A stretch of 17,017 nucleotides of DNA from Gemmatimonadota bacterium (GCA_022573095.1 JACZUR010000015.1:1-17017), one strand, 5' to 3'; counted from the stretch's first letter, positions 7,788 through 14,168 are shown. Program-made: numbers and translations. Notes: generated from the sequence alone by a model not told the origin.

Positions 7788-7818
7788 ATGCACGAAACGT
7801 TGCATGCGGCGTACGCCG
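7788..7818. repeat. Two adjacent inverted repeats between the pseudopilin gene and the 63-aa gene
   Basis: ATGCA (7788-7792) pairs with TGCAT (7801-7805), and CGGCGTACGCCG (7807-7818) is a perfect 12-bp palindrome directly after the pseudopilin stop. Neither has a T tail. They may be an mRNA processing or stabilising signal; the rest of 7690-7787 shows nothing clear. Confidence 0.4.
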
Positions 7819-7819
7819 T

Positions 7820-8248
7820 CTATCGCCAATGTTTCAGACGGCCTTCTCGTGAAATAGTTAAGGATTCTGCTGCTTCGCCCCGGCGAAGCACTAGTTTCGT
7901 GTTGGCCCCGCCCCAGCCCAGACCATTCGGTTGTATGCGGATCGTCCTGCGAGACACCCTCAGTTCCACGCCATCCGTCGCGGGACCGTTTACTGTCAGG
8001 AACGTAGAGTCTTCAATTCCCTCGTACGTTGCACTCAGCAACGCAGGAGAGAAGTCGATTCTGACTCTGCTTCCTCGGAGCATCGCACCCAGACGCGCTT
8101 GGTTATAGAATGCGGAAACATCGGCGATCGATGCGCGCACTGCAGTTCGATCGACCCATCTGTACGCGCGCGGCGCAAGTAATGCGACCAGAACTCCCAC
8201 TACAGTTATCACCGTGAGCAGCTCTATGAAAGAAAAGCCTCGTTGCAC
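7820..8248 (-). CDS. FimT/GspH-type pseudopilin
   Basis: Minor pilin-like protein of a type IV pilus or type II secretion system. Seen: the prepilin peptidase site and N-methylation signature RGFSFIELL with Glu at +5 after the cleavage Gly, the hydrophobic helix TVITVVGVLVALLAPRAYRWV, then a small beta-rich domain (RVRIDFSPALL, VELRVSRRTIRI, GLGWGGANTKLVLRRG). At 142 aa it is a normal GspH/FimT size. It begins with GTG at 8248; no ATG is available between the upstream stop and the signature, and no strong ribosome binding site is seen. No other pilin genes adjoin; pilT lies about 6.5 kb away. FimT and GspH cannot be told apart by eye, so no symbol is given. Confidence 0.85.
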   Translation of the reverse strand: MQRGFSFIELLTVITVVGVLVALLAPRAYRWVDRTAVRASIADVSAFYNQARLGAMLRGSRVRIDFSPALLSATYEGIEDSTFLTVNGPATDGVELRVSRRTIRIQPNGLGWGGANTKLVLRRGEAAESLTISREGRLKHWR

Positions 8249-8363
8249 GCTGCCAGTATTACCGATACGAGATGATATTGCGTACCCATACTATTGCACG
8301 TATATCCATAGTGACGCAGTTGAGGCACGTATTCACGAAACGACCAATGAGCGTTATGAAGCT

Positions 8364-9020
8364 ATGACCGCCGAATCCCGCCATTCCGAGCAAGCCGACC
8401 CGTTGCTGATTCTGAGAGACTATCAACGGCTCTCTCCCTGGAACTTGAGAGATCTGTCGGCGTTGTGCGGTGGGATTCTGGCGCGCTCGGGTGTGCGACC
8501 TATCAACGCGGCAGCAACCGAACGCCCGAACGAGCGCACCGTCCGGTACTACGTAACCCGCGGCCTCGTTGCGCCGCCTGAAGGAACGGGGACGGCGGCG
8601 GTATACAACTACCGACATTTACTTCAAGTTCTTTTCATCAAACTCCGCCAGATGGAAGGTGCGACTCTGTCGTCAATTAACGAAGAAGTTCAAGGGCTGA
8701 CAGGCGATACAATCGAACGGCGCGTTGCATCTACACTGGGAAACACGCTCCTCCCGCCCGGAGAGTTCACAGCACTTGATGACGCACCACGGGGGAGAAC
8801 CGGCCGCGCCTTCAAAGAGACGAAAAGGATTGAACTTGCTGAGCGAAAACTAGACGACGAAGGTGAGTCGGTAGGGAGTTGGCTGCGATTGCGCGTTTCA
8901 TCCGGGATCGAACTCCACCTATCCGAGGATCATCCGCTCGCCCGCGGGGAAGGCGACGTGGGATCCGTGGCAGAAAGAATCAAATTCGTCCTGAACGGGT
9001 TGACGCGCTCTAACACTTAG
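8364..9020 (+). CDS. MerR-family transcriptional regulator
   Basis: DNA-binding regulator with a MerR-type winged helix-turn-helix. Seen at about residues 50-105: PNERTVRYYVTRGLVAPP, then YNYRHLLQVLFIKLRQMEGATLSSI, matching the MerR recognition helix and wing plus the start of the dimerisation helix. The C-terminal part (about 110 residues, EFTALDDAPRG..., GSWLRLRVSSGIELHLSEDHPL) has no effector cysteines typical of metal-sensing members and ends in a beta-rich domain I cannot name. A longer frame starts at 8214 inside the opposite pseudopilin gene; ATG 8364 is preferred because it leaves a 115-nt divergent control region. Similar long MerR proteins with an INAAA...RPNERT lead-in are, from memory, common in Gemmatimonadota. 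The target is unknown. Confidence 0.85.
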   Translation: MTAESRHSEQADPLLILRDYQRLSPWNLRDLSALCGGILARSGVRPINAAATERPNERTVRYYVTRGLVAPPEGTGTAAVYNYRHLLQVLFIKLRQMEGATLSSINEEVQGLTGDTIERRVASTLGNTLLPPGEFTALDDAPRGRTGRAFKETKRIELAERKLDDEGESVGSWLRLRVSSGIELHLSEDHPLARGEGDVGSVAERIKFVLNGLTRSNT

Positions 9021-9047
9021 CAATCCGCAAGTACAGCAGTAAAAATA

Positions 9048-9085
9048 AGACGGCCGGCTGCTCCCTCGAGAGTCGCCGACCGTCT
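9048..9085 (-). terminator. Rho-independent terminator, minus strand
   Basis: AGACGG (9048-9053) pairs with CCGTCT (9080-9085), and CGGC (9055-9058) pairs with GCCG (9075-9078) across one C/A mismatch; an inner CTC/GAG pair extends the stem. On the minus strand the stem runs straight into TTATTTTTAC. The plus strand has no T tail. No protein gene on the minus strand leads into it before 9630, which points to an unannotated transcript. Confidence 0.65.
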
Positions 9086-9200
9086 CGCGTCTTGGTTACC
9101 CGGAGTCTGCGGATCGCTCCCTCAGTTCTTCTTCCATCCGCCACCGCCAGGACTGATTCGTCGGCGGGAGGGCCTCTGGAGCTCCGGCTTCCATCCTCTA

Positions 9201-9441
9201 GTGACCTGGCCTGGTCACAAGGTTCACCAACACGGGCGTCGTGACTCTGATCAGGTCGCGGACCGATCTATCACACTGCACATCGACACGCCGAATCGAT
9301 GTGGGTGAAGCGCGCGACTGGCTTCACCAGCCCGGACCGGTGTGACCACCTGGGTCATCGATAACCTGTTGCAGTAACGCTTCAAGTCGTCTGCCAGAAT
9401 TACCTGCCGGGCGCCTGCTTGGGTCGTGCCTCCCAACCAGG
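9201..9441. repeat. Run of short perfect hairpins, possible structured RNA
   Basis: Inverted repeats found by eye: GTGACC/GGTCAC (9201-9218), CACATCGA/TCGATGTG (9279-9303, 9-nt loop), GGTGAAGC/GCTTCACC (9304-9328, 9-nt loop, directly abutting the previous one), TGACC/GGTCA (9343-9357, 5-nt loop), and CCTGcTTGGG/CCCAAcCAGG (9414-9441, one mismatch, 8-nt loop). Two consecutive 8-bp stems with equal loops are unlikely by chance. The T-tailed terminator at 9048 suggests a minus-strand RNA, but no known RNA family (RNase P, tmRNA, SRP, 6S) could be matched. Confidence 0.45.
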
Positions 9442-9518
9442 TTCGACCATTCTAAGATCGATTCAAGAATACGCAAGCGCCGATATTTCTTCGGGATTGG
9501 CCAGAACATGTGCAAATA

Positions 9519-9620
9519 TTGTGGACGAGTTATCCAGCTAGAAAGGGCGATTCAGTTTCTTTTCCACGGCGTGTGGAATTGTTGACAAGAAGTTTTTCAG
9601 CACTACTCCACAAAGTGCTG
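9519..9620. other. Cluster of DnaA-box-like words (origin-like)
   Basis: Compared with TTATCCACA, near matches (6-7 of 9) occur at about 9519-9527 (minus), 9530-9538 (TTATCCAGC), 9560-9568 (TTTTCCACG), 9573-9581 (minus), 9580-9588 (TGTTGACAA, minus) and 9605-9613 (CTCCACA core). TTCCAC/GTGGAA (9562-9578) and CAGCACT/AGTGCTG (9598-9620) are perfect inverted repeats inside the cluster. The pattern resembles stretches upstream of dnaA or at oriC, but no box is perfect and no replication gene adjoins. Confidence 0.35.
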
Positions 9621-9629
9621 CTAGCTCGA

Positions 9630-10181
9630 TCAGTGTACCCTGGGGCTGATTTCGAGGTCGGCTGCATGCGCGAATGATTGAGAGGCACCAATATACCTCC
9701 TGATCGCGTCTTCAATCTGGCGGATCTGGTACGGCCCCCAGGCTCTCAGCGAATCCGCGTGAGACCGAGGACCCTCCGCTGGCAGACCTTCGATGCATTC
9801 GCGCTGTAGATCGGTCTCGAGTCGCTGGATGGCCCTGGTTAACGTATCCATCCTCAACCTGACGTTGAGCCGAACCTCGCGGGGATCGAAGACGGAGCGG
9901 CGCCTCTCGAGTGCCGCCATCGCACCCTCGCAGCGCAGCCTTAGCGATCCTGCCCGACTAAGCACCGTTTCCCTTGCTGCCGACCCGAGATCGCGGCGGA
10001 AGCGGGACGCCGCAACGGAAACGTTGGCGACGGAATCTCTCATCACGACTATGGCGGACTCATAGCGCTGCCTCAGGCTACCGGTCGAATCACTGGCGTT
10101 CGACTGGGCCGCCAGCTGACCGAACCCAGAGACGCCCGTAAGTAACAGGATCAAAGTCTTCGCTCTCACATGACTACTCAT
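9630..10181 (-). CDS. Secreted coiled-coil hypothetical protein, 183 aa
   Basis: Not recognised. Seen: a cleavable signal peptide (TLILLLTGVSGFGQLAAQS, probable cut after AAQ), then an almost entirely helical, charged protein rich in Arg, Glu, Ala and Ser with heptad-like spacing (MAALERRRSVFDPREVRLN, MDTLTRAIQRLETDLQREC), suggesting a periplasmic coiled coil. It has two Cys residues in the mature part that could form a disulphide. Its ATG overlaps the stop of the upstream gene in an ATGA, so the two are translationally coupled and may work together. No family assignment and no visible terminator directly after it. Confidence 0.7.
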   Translation of the reverse strand: MSSHVRAKTLILLLTGVSGFGQLAAQSNASDSTGSLRQRYESAIVVMRDSVANVSVAASRFRRDLGSAARETVLSRAGSLRLRCEGAMAALERRRSVFDPREVRLNVRLRMDTLTRAIQRLETDLQRECIEGLPAEGPRSHADSLRAWGPYQIRQIEDAIRRYIGASQSFAHAADLEISPRVH

Positions 10182-10840
10182 GTTCCGTTGGAACCCAACT
10201 CCTCGTAAGAGTACGGTTCACCCGCCGCTGAAGGTGCGAAAAGAAACCCGGCTCCGGACGTAGCAAACCAGCCGGCTATTAGATTTGAAGAAAATCCGTC
10301 GCGAGGTTCTTCAAACAGAGGCGCCAGCCAGCGCTTGACGTGAATCAGTTCCGGAGCGCGACGCGAAAGCATCGAAATTATACTTCCAACGCCATGCGTG
10401 GCTCGCAGGAAGTGCGCCACCGCGTGCACCCTCTGAGCAAACTCAAACGCCCTAACACCGGGCTCGTCGTACAAAAGCGACCCCTCGTAAGGATCGGCGG
10501 GCGGCGCGTCCATGCGGGGGCCTACATACACGAAGGCGGCCTTTCCTTCTCGTCTTCGTTCCACCACCGCCGCGGCGGTCTCACCGGCCATTCTCGCAGC
10601 GTGGATTAGATCCGAATCATGGAGAACCCCGACAACGCCAGCCCACTCCAACATTGCCAGCGAGTTGTGAAGCGGACACCCGATTTCTTCGTCGTATGCA
10701 ACAAATCTCGGTGCCTCCCCCGCATTTGCGAAGAAGTGACCAAGCGCTGCAGACCGGTCGATAAACACTTGCGAAATTCGCTTAATTGCTAGAGCTGCCA
10801 TCGTCAATCTTGAAGATAACCGCACAACTTCCGCCCGCAT
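10178..10840 (-). CDS. Hypothetical protein, 220 aa
   Basis: Not recognised. It is a soluble, mixed alpha/beta protein, Ala-rich, with no signal peptide and no membrane helix. Segments that look conserved-like are EEIGCPLHNSLAMLEWAGVVG, FVYVGPRMDAPPADPYEGS and FAQRVHAVAHFLRATHGVGS. No catalytic signature could be named. The start is ATG 10840; ATG 10801 (LTMAALAIK) is an alternative, and neither has a clear ribosome binding site. It is the first gene of a two-gene unit with the secreted coiled-coil protein, overlapping it by 4 nt. It is divergent from the outer-membrane-like gene at 10908. Confidence 0.7.
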   Translation of the reverse strand: MRAEVVRLSSRLTMAALAIKRISQVFIDRSAALGHFFANAGEAPRFVAYDEEIGCPLHNSLAMLEWAGVVGVLHDSDLIHAARMAGETAAAVVERRREGKAAFVYVGPRMDAPPADPYEGSLLYDEPGVRAFEFAQRVHAVAHFLRATHGVGSIISMLSRRAPELIHVKRWLAPLFEEPRDGFSSNLIAGWFATSGAGFLFAPSAAGEPYSYEELGSNGT

Positions 10841-10907
10841 AGGAGTCCGGAGCCTAGCGGTACGAACTTTGCGCTACAGTATGAACAAACACGGCTCGGA
10901 GGTAGTC

Positions 10908-11435
10908 TTGAGAATTTGCGCACCGCTTATAATCGTCTCCGCTCTTATAACTACCCAGGCAGTAGCCCAAGGGTTACGAAACGTCCCGCAAAGATTCGTT
11001 GAAATTCAGCCTGCTGGCCTGCTGTTGGGCATCGGCTCAGGCCAGATCGAGTTTGCAGCAGGGCGCAACACGAGCATATCAGTGGGCGGTGTAGCGGTGT
11101 ACTCGGAGCAGGACGGTGTCCAAATTCGAGGCGGTGGAGGAGGGATCGGCGTACGCCACTATCCGGCATCGGGGGAGTTGCGAGGAACGGTTGTGGCTGC
11201 CCGCGTTGATGTCGTATCGCTCGAAGCCAGCTCACCCTGGACCAGACGGTCGAGACTCTACCTCGGAGTCGCTGGTTTCGTGGGACATCGGTTTCTCGCA
11301 AACTCGGGATTTTTCTTCGAACCCCGAATCGGGTACGAGTACTTCGTGGGCCCCAGACCGCTGATTCCTCGATCACAACAGTTACAGGACGATCTCGGGC
11401 TGATTATCGGCGTCGCGGTGGGACACTCCTGGTAA
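10908..11435 (+). CDS. Small outer-membrane beta-barrel-like secreted protein
   Basis: Predicted exported protein of 175 aa. Seen: a signal peptide (RICAPLIIVSALITTQAVAQ), then alternating beta strands with Gly-rich turns (ISVGGVAVYSEQDG, GGGGGIGVRHYP, RLYLGVAGFVGHRF, FFFEPRIGYEYFVG) and a C-terminal aromatic residue (VGHSW), as in eight-stranded outer-membrane barrels. The start is TTG 10908, chosen for GGAGG at 10898-10902, 5 nt upstream; ATG 10881 in the same frame would add nine residues before the signal peptide. It stands alone and is divergent from the preceding gene. Barrel assignment is inference from strand pattern; function unknown. Confidence 0.7.
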   Translation: MRICAPLIIVSALITTQAVAQGLRNVPQRFVEIQPAGLLLGIGSGQIEFAAGRNTSISVGGVAVYSEQDGVQIRGGGGGIGVRHYPASGELRGTVVAARVDVVSLEASSPWTRRSRLYLGVAGFVGHRFLANSGFFFEPRIGYEYFVGPRPLIPRSQQLQDDLGLIIGVAVGHSW

Positions 11436-11511
11436 CACGACAGAAGAAAGCCGGTTCCGCCCACGACTATTTGATCCGCCGGCGAGCGGTTATTATCCGC
11501 TGCTGAACGCC

Positions 11512-12126
11512 ATGAAAAAAATCTCCCTAGCGATCCTTACATTTGTTTCGCTCGCCGCGCCACCAACGGCCTCCAAAGCGCAGCAGTTGGATGTCGACGA
11601 CGACCTTCCGCTCAGCGGCCGGTGGGTCGGCCAAAGGCGGGTCCGGGCTTTGTGGTTGGAGTTCTACGCCGACACTATGCTCGTCGTTAACGATCGATAC
11701 GCACTTCAGTACAGAGTAACGTCCGATTCCCTGCTGGCTTTTGGAGACACCACCATCACCGCAAGCTATCGCATGTCACACGGATGGCTGCTCCTGCACA
11801 CACCTGAGGGCGAAGTGATAACTATGTCCCCACAGACAGCTCTTGCCAGACCGCTCAGGGGTAGATGGCTCGGTGAGGTGGGTGGCGAAGATCGCTCCCC
11901 GGCTCAGCTACAGTTGTCGGTCGACGGTACGGCTAGATGGAGATACCTCCCCCAGGGGGCCTGGGTAGTGGGCGAGTGGGATAGGAGTGCGCGCAACCTG
12001 ACATTCCTTTGGGAACCTGACTCAACTCAATGGTTCGGGTTGTATGACGCCGAGGGGAACAGCATCCTGTTCAGGAGTACGGTGGAGGAAAGCCTAACCT
12101 CGATCTTCCGGCGGTGGATTAGGTAG
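11512..12126 (+). CDS. Secreted protein with two tandem beta-rich repeats
   Basis: Not recognised as a named family. Seen: a signal peptide (KKISLAILTFVSLAAPPTASKAQ), then two similar halves beginning PLSGRWVG (residues 33-40) and PLRGRWLG (114-121). Each continues with beta strands rich in Trp, Leu and acidic residues (LWLEFYADTMLVV; AQLQLSVDGTARWRY). The layout suggests duplication of a small lipocalin-like or beta-sandwich domain. TATTAT at 11491-11496 could be a -10 box, which would leave an unusually short leader of under 10 nt; no Shine-Dalgarno sequence is visible before the ATG, so the message may be nearly leaderless. It converges on the next gene with an 8-nt gap. Confidence 0.72.
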   Translation: MKKISLAILTFVSLAAPPTASKAQQLDVDDDLPLSGRWVGQRRVRALWLEFYADTMLVVNDRYALQYRVTSDSLLAFGDTTITASYRMSHGWLLLHTPEGEVITMSPQTALARPLRGRWLGEVGGEDRSPAQLQLSVDGTARWRYLPQGAWVVGEWDRSARNLTFLWEPDSTQWFGLYDAEGNSILFRSTVEESLTSIFRRWIR

Positions 12127-12134
12127 GCGGCGAC

Positions 12135-12992
12135 CTAGAGCAGTGCCAGAGGCAGAAATCGATGCCGGTGCCGCTCATAGACATCAACCGCGGAGTCCAT
12201 CGCAGCCTTAACTTCGGGTGAACGGACGTCCGCGAATTTCGAGTTCTCTTGCAACTTCCCAGTGAACCGTTCAGCCATGATCATGGCGCGAGTGACCTCG
12301 CAGTGAATCGGATCGCGATGCGTGTGGCCCACCACCAGCAGCTCCTGGAAAAACGGCAGCGAGTCGATATCAGCCAACACGTAGAGGGACTGGAGAATAC
12401 GAGGCCCTAGAAAAGATCGGAGATAGGGATCGTGGCGAACCGCGCGAAACATATCAATGAGCTTTTGAGCGGGAGACCATTCAGGATAGAAACGAGATGC
12501 CTCCGCCGCCGCCGCTACAAAAGCGTGATGCCCTCCCCGCACGAGAAAAGCGTCAAACATAGTCCACTCATCTCTGGGATGCCGCTCGGCGATGCCAAGA
12601 AACGCGTAGTAACGTCTCGATAGTGGCGCCGCTCCATCTGCCACTACGGCGCTCAACCCGGCTACCCCAAACCTCTGAGCTACGAGAGCGGCGGCTGTCG
12701 CACACTGGAGTCGCTCGAGTTCCACAATTCTGAACGCTCGCACGCGCTCGGCTGCCACGGACGGCCCGTCAGCTATGACTCGAGCCCGGTCAATAAGCCG
12801 CAGCAGAAGGCCGTCTACCTCCTTGAGCACCGGCTCCAGGAAAACTAGATTCGCCCGTCTCGCCGCCGCGAGCGAATCCCACCCCAGGGGCGCGATGTCT
12901 TGCTGCTTCCAGCCCTCGTCCAACTCTTCTGGCGAACGGGACCGGAGCAAGATTCGGAGCCCTTCAGCAAACTGAAAGATTGGTTCTGGCAT
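12135..12992 (-). CDS. Helical hypothetical protein, 285 aa
   Basis: Not recognised. The protein is soluble and almost wholly helical, rich in Ala, Leu and Arg, without a signal peptide. Helix pairs of similar length (LVFLEPVLKEVDGLLLRLIDRA, VRAFRIVELERLQCATAAALVA, EWTMFDAFLVRGGHHAFVAA) suggest a HEAT/ARM- or TPR-like solenoid used for protein binding. VVGHTHRDPIHCE carries several His and one Cys and might bind metal, but no known motif fits. The ATG at 12992 lies 30 nt after the lysine-rich gene on the same strand, so they may share a message. A weak AAGG lies 6 nt upstream. Confidence 0.7.
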   Translation of the reverse strand: MPEPIFQFAEGLRILLRSRSPEELDEGWKQQDIAPLGWDSLAAARRANLVFLEPVLKEVDGLLLRLIDRARVIADGPSVAAERVRAFRIVELERLQCATAAALVAQRFGVAGLSAVVADGAAPLSRRYYAFLGIAERHPRDEWTMFDAFLVRGGHHAFVAAAAEASRFYPEWSPAQKLIDMFRAVRHDPYLRSFLGPRILQSLYVLADIDSLPFFQELLVVGHTHRDPIHCEVTRAMIMAERFTGKLQENSKFADVRSPEVKAAMDSAVDVYERHRHRFLPLALL

Positions 12993-13022
12993 ACCGAGCC
13001 TTGGGCCGCACAGCCCCCGGAT

Positions 13023-13568
13023 CTATTTCTTCTTTTTCTTCGAAACTTTAGCTTTCGTCTTCTTCGGTACGGCTTTCTTCGCGATCGCCTTTTTTACCGC
13101 CTGTTTCTTCAAACCCTTAGCTTTGGTCTTCTTCGGTTCGGCTTTCTTCTCGATCGCCTTTTTTACCGTCTGTTTCTTTGCGACCTTCTTTGCACCGGTG
13201 ACTTTGCTTTGGGCGCTGGACTTGAGCACTTGCTTCTTTGCGCGCCCCCATCCCGTAAAACTTTTGGTCTTGCCCTTCAATCCGGTGGAGCTGCTCTTCT
13301 TCGAGCCTTTCGGACTCGGTCGGCTGCGCTTCTTAAAGCCTTTCAACTCCTCCAACAAGCTCTCGCCCTCACTACTTCCGAGGAGACCGCGCCTAGTCCC
13401 GTACTGAATCAGTTCGTCGGCATCCGTGTACTTAAAGGTGCCGGTGCCGGCACCCGCCCGGATCATATTTACCAGGGCGTCCGCTACGGGACTGCGGAGA
13501 ACACTCGCAATTCCCGGGAGTGTCTCAAGCAGATTAGAAAGTTGATTTTGGACAGGTTGACGAGCCAT
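13023..13568 (-). CDS. Histone H1-like lysine-rich protein with repeated tail
   Basis: Probable nucleic-acid-binding, nucleoid-associated protein; inferred from composition. Seen: an N-terminal helical domain of about 75 residues (LSNLLETLPGIASVLRSP, FKYTDADELIQYGTRRGLLG), then a Lys/Ser-rich linker, then a Lys/Ala/Pro tail containing two near-identical 23-residue units (VKKAIEKKAEPKKTKAK and VKKAIAKKAVPKKTKAK) and ending KVSKKKKK. Such tails occur in bacterial H1-like proteins and in ribosome- or DNA-binding extensions. The start is ATG 13568 with AGGA just upstream. The strongly biased tail differs from all neighbouring genes and is prone to copy-number change by slippage. The partner of the N-terminal domain is unknown. 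Confidence 0.78.
   Translation of the reverse strand: MARQPVQNQLSNLLETLPGIASVLRSPVADALVNMIRAGAGTGTFKYTDADELIQYGTRRGLLGSSEGESLLEELKGFKKRSRPSPKGSKKSSSTGLKGKTKSFTGWGRAKKQVLKSSAQSKVTGAKKVAKKQTVKKAIEKKAEPKKTKAKGLKKQAVKKAIAKKAVPKKTKAKVSKKKKK
13048..13178. repeat. Tandem 69-bp coding repeat (two units)
   Basis: Units at 13048-13109 and 13117-13178 match at 58 of 62 positions with a 69-bp period, encoding the two 23-residue Lys/Ala/Pro units of the H1-like tail. The near identity at the DNA level points to a recent duplication or ongoing homogenisation. Confidence 0.8.
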
Positions 13569-13593
13569 TGAGTCCTATTTTGTCGCCGAGTGA

Positions 13594-13628
13594 GGCGGCA
13601 ACCTAGTTGATAGGCCGCCGATAGTCAA
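13594..13628 (-). promoter_or_regulatory. Candidate promoter of the H1-like gene with overlapping inverted repeat
   Basis: On the minus strand TTGACT (13628-13623) and TAGGTT (13605-13600) are 17 nt apart; transcription would start about 25 nt before the ATG at 13568. GGCGG...CCTA gttga TAGG CCGCC (13594-13619) is an inverted repeat covering the -10 box, so it could be a repressor site or a 5' hairpin. Confidence 0.35.
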
Positions 13629-13654
13629 GCGTCCCAAAAAGGCTTGCGTGTACA

Positions 13655-13687
13655 AGGTTAACTCATTGCAATACAATGAGTTAACCT
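13655..13687. promoter_or_regulatory. 33-bp palindrome: 14-bp perfect inverted repeat with 5-bp spacer
   Basis: AGGTTAACTCATTG (13655-13668), spacer CAATA, then CAATGAGTTAACCT (13674-13687). The two arms are exact reverse complements. It lies about 90 bp upstream of the H1-like gene, in the gap shared with the end of the 13768-14100 gene. No T run follows on either strand, so a terminator is unlikely. It is most likely a binding site for a dimeric or tetrameric regulator or another DNA-binding protein; the protein is unknown. Confidence 0.7.
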
Positions 13688-13767
13688 ACTTATTTGGTGA
13701 GTTTGCATCTCATGAGAGCAATGTGGGCGGTCGCCCATCAGGGACCGCGGGAGTATTCTGCCCTGGT

Positions 13768-14100
13768 TTAGACTCCCGACTTCGTCTTTCCCCGGGGTCG
13801 CGCGCGTCTGAGAGGCTGGCGAACGCTCCGCCAAACTCTCCACTCCGACTGGGCGAACAACTCTCCCAAAACAGCGCCCGTCCTCTGATCCACCGGCATA
13901 TCAAGGTGCATCTCCAGACGGTAGTCGGTGCGTTCCGGCCCTCGTCCCTCCAGCACGAACTCCGTCCTTCCCGGACGAACCTCCGTGACCTCAATCTCCG
14001 CGACCAGCGTAAATTGGTCGCCGTTCTCAACTGATGGCATCATCAAGTCCTTGTAAATCTGTGGCTTATCCAGACTTAACCCTGAAATCGATCCGGTCAA
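13768..14100 (-). CDS. Hypothetical beta-rich protein, about 110 aa
   Basis: Not recognised. The reading frame shows strong protein-like character: alternating beta segments (QFTLVAEIEVTEVRPGRTEFVLEG, DYRLEMHLDMPVDQ), Trp residues and a basic C-terminus (RVWRSVRQPLRRARPRGKTK). No signal peptide is seen. The first usable start is TTG 14100, without a Shine-Dalgarno sequence; the frame stays open to a TAA at 14140-14142, encoding IYDGKWRLANGKT before it, with CTG at 14118 and ATC at 14139 as the only other candidates. The true N-terminus is therefore uncertain. The gene is divergent from the zinc-ribbon gene at 14169. An overlapping plus-strand frame (13648-14034) looks like a shadow. Confidence 0.6.
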   Translation of the reverse strand: MTGSISGLSLDKPQIYKDLMMPSVENGDQFTLVAEIEVTEVRPGRTEFVLEGRGPERTDYRLEMHLDMPVDQRTGAVLGELFAQSEWRVWRSVRQPLRRARPRGKTKSGV

Positions 14101-14168
14101 GGTCTTGCCGTTTGCCAGCCTCCACTTCCCATCGTAGATTTAGCCCCCTTGAGCAATGAGGTGAATAG

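Larger units (their letters stand above)
9021..9629. other. Gene-free 609-bp region between convergent genes
   Basis: The longest stretch without a convincing gene. It lies downstream of both neighbours, so it is not a promoter region for either. From left to right it holds a minus-strand terminator (9048-9085), two copies of GGATGGAAG on the minus strand near 9132 and 9187, a run of perfect short hairpins (9201-9441) and a DnaA-box-like cluster (9519-9620). The short frames inside lack usable ribosome binding sites. The best reading is a structured RNA gene on the minus strand and/or a protein-binding DNA region. Confidence 0.6.

Noticed and set aside
9096..9194. 32-codon minus-strand frame ending just before the terminator at 9048-9085
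   Set aside because: The AGAGG word abuts the ATG with no spacing, and the composition is not clearly protein-like; too weak to call, though a transcript may pass through it.
9122..9220. Another minus-strand frame in the same place ending PGGGGWKKN, reminiscent of a small peptide precursor
   Set aside because: No ATG, GTG, TTG or CTG between its upstream stop and the end; no modifying enzyme genes nearby.
9185..9235. Minus-strand words GTGACCAGGCCAGGTCAC and GGATGGAAGC recall the SRP RNA domain IV
   Set aside because: The conserved TCAGG...GGAAGGAAGCAGC core and its internal loops are not present in the right order.
9324..9515. 63-aa minus-strand frame in the gene-free region
   Set aside because: No ribosome binding site, crosses several hairpins, and does not resemble a protein family.
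12900..13571. 223-aa plus-strand frame with repeated Phe/Leu/Arg segments resembling membrane repeats
   Set aside because: It is the antisense image of the Lys-rich repeated tail of the H1-like gene, which has a start, ribosome binding site and sensible domain order.
13648..14034. 128-aa plus-strand frame starting in the 33-bp palindrome
   Set aside because: Ser/Arg/Pro-rich shadow of the beta-rich minus-strand gene; no ribosome binding site.
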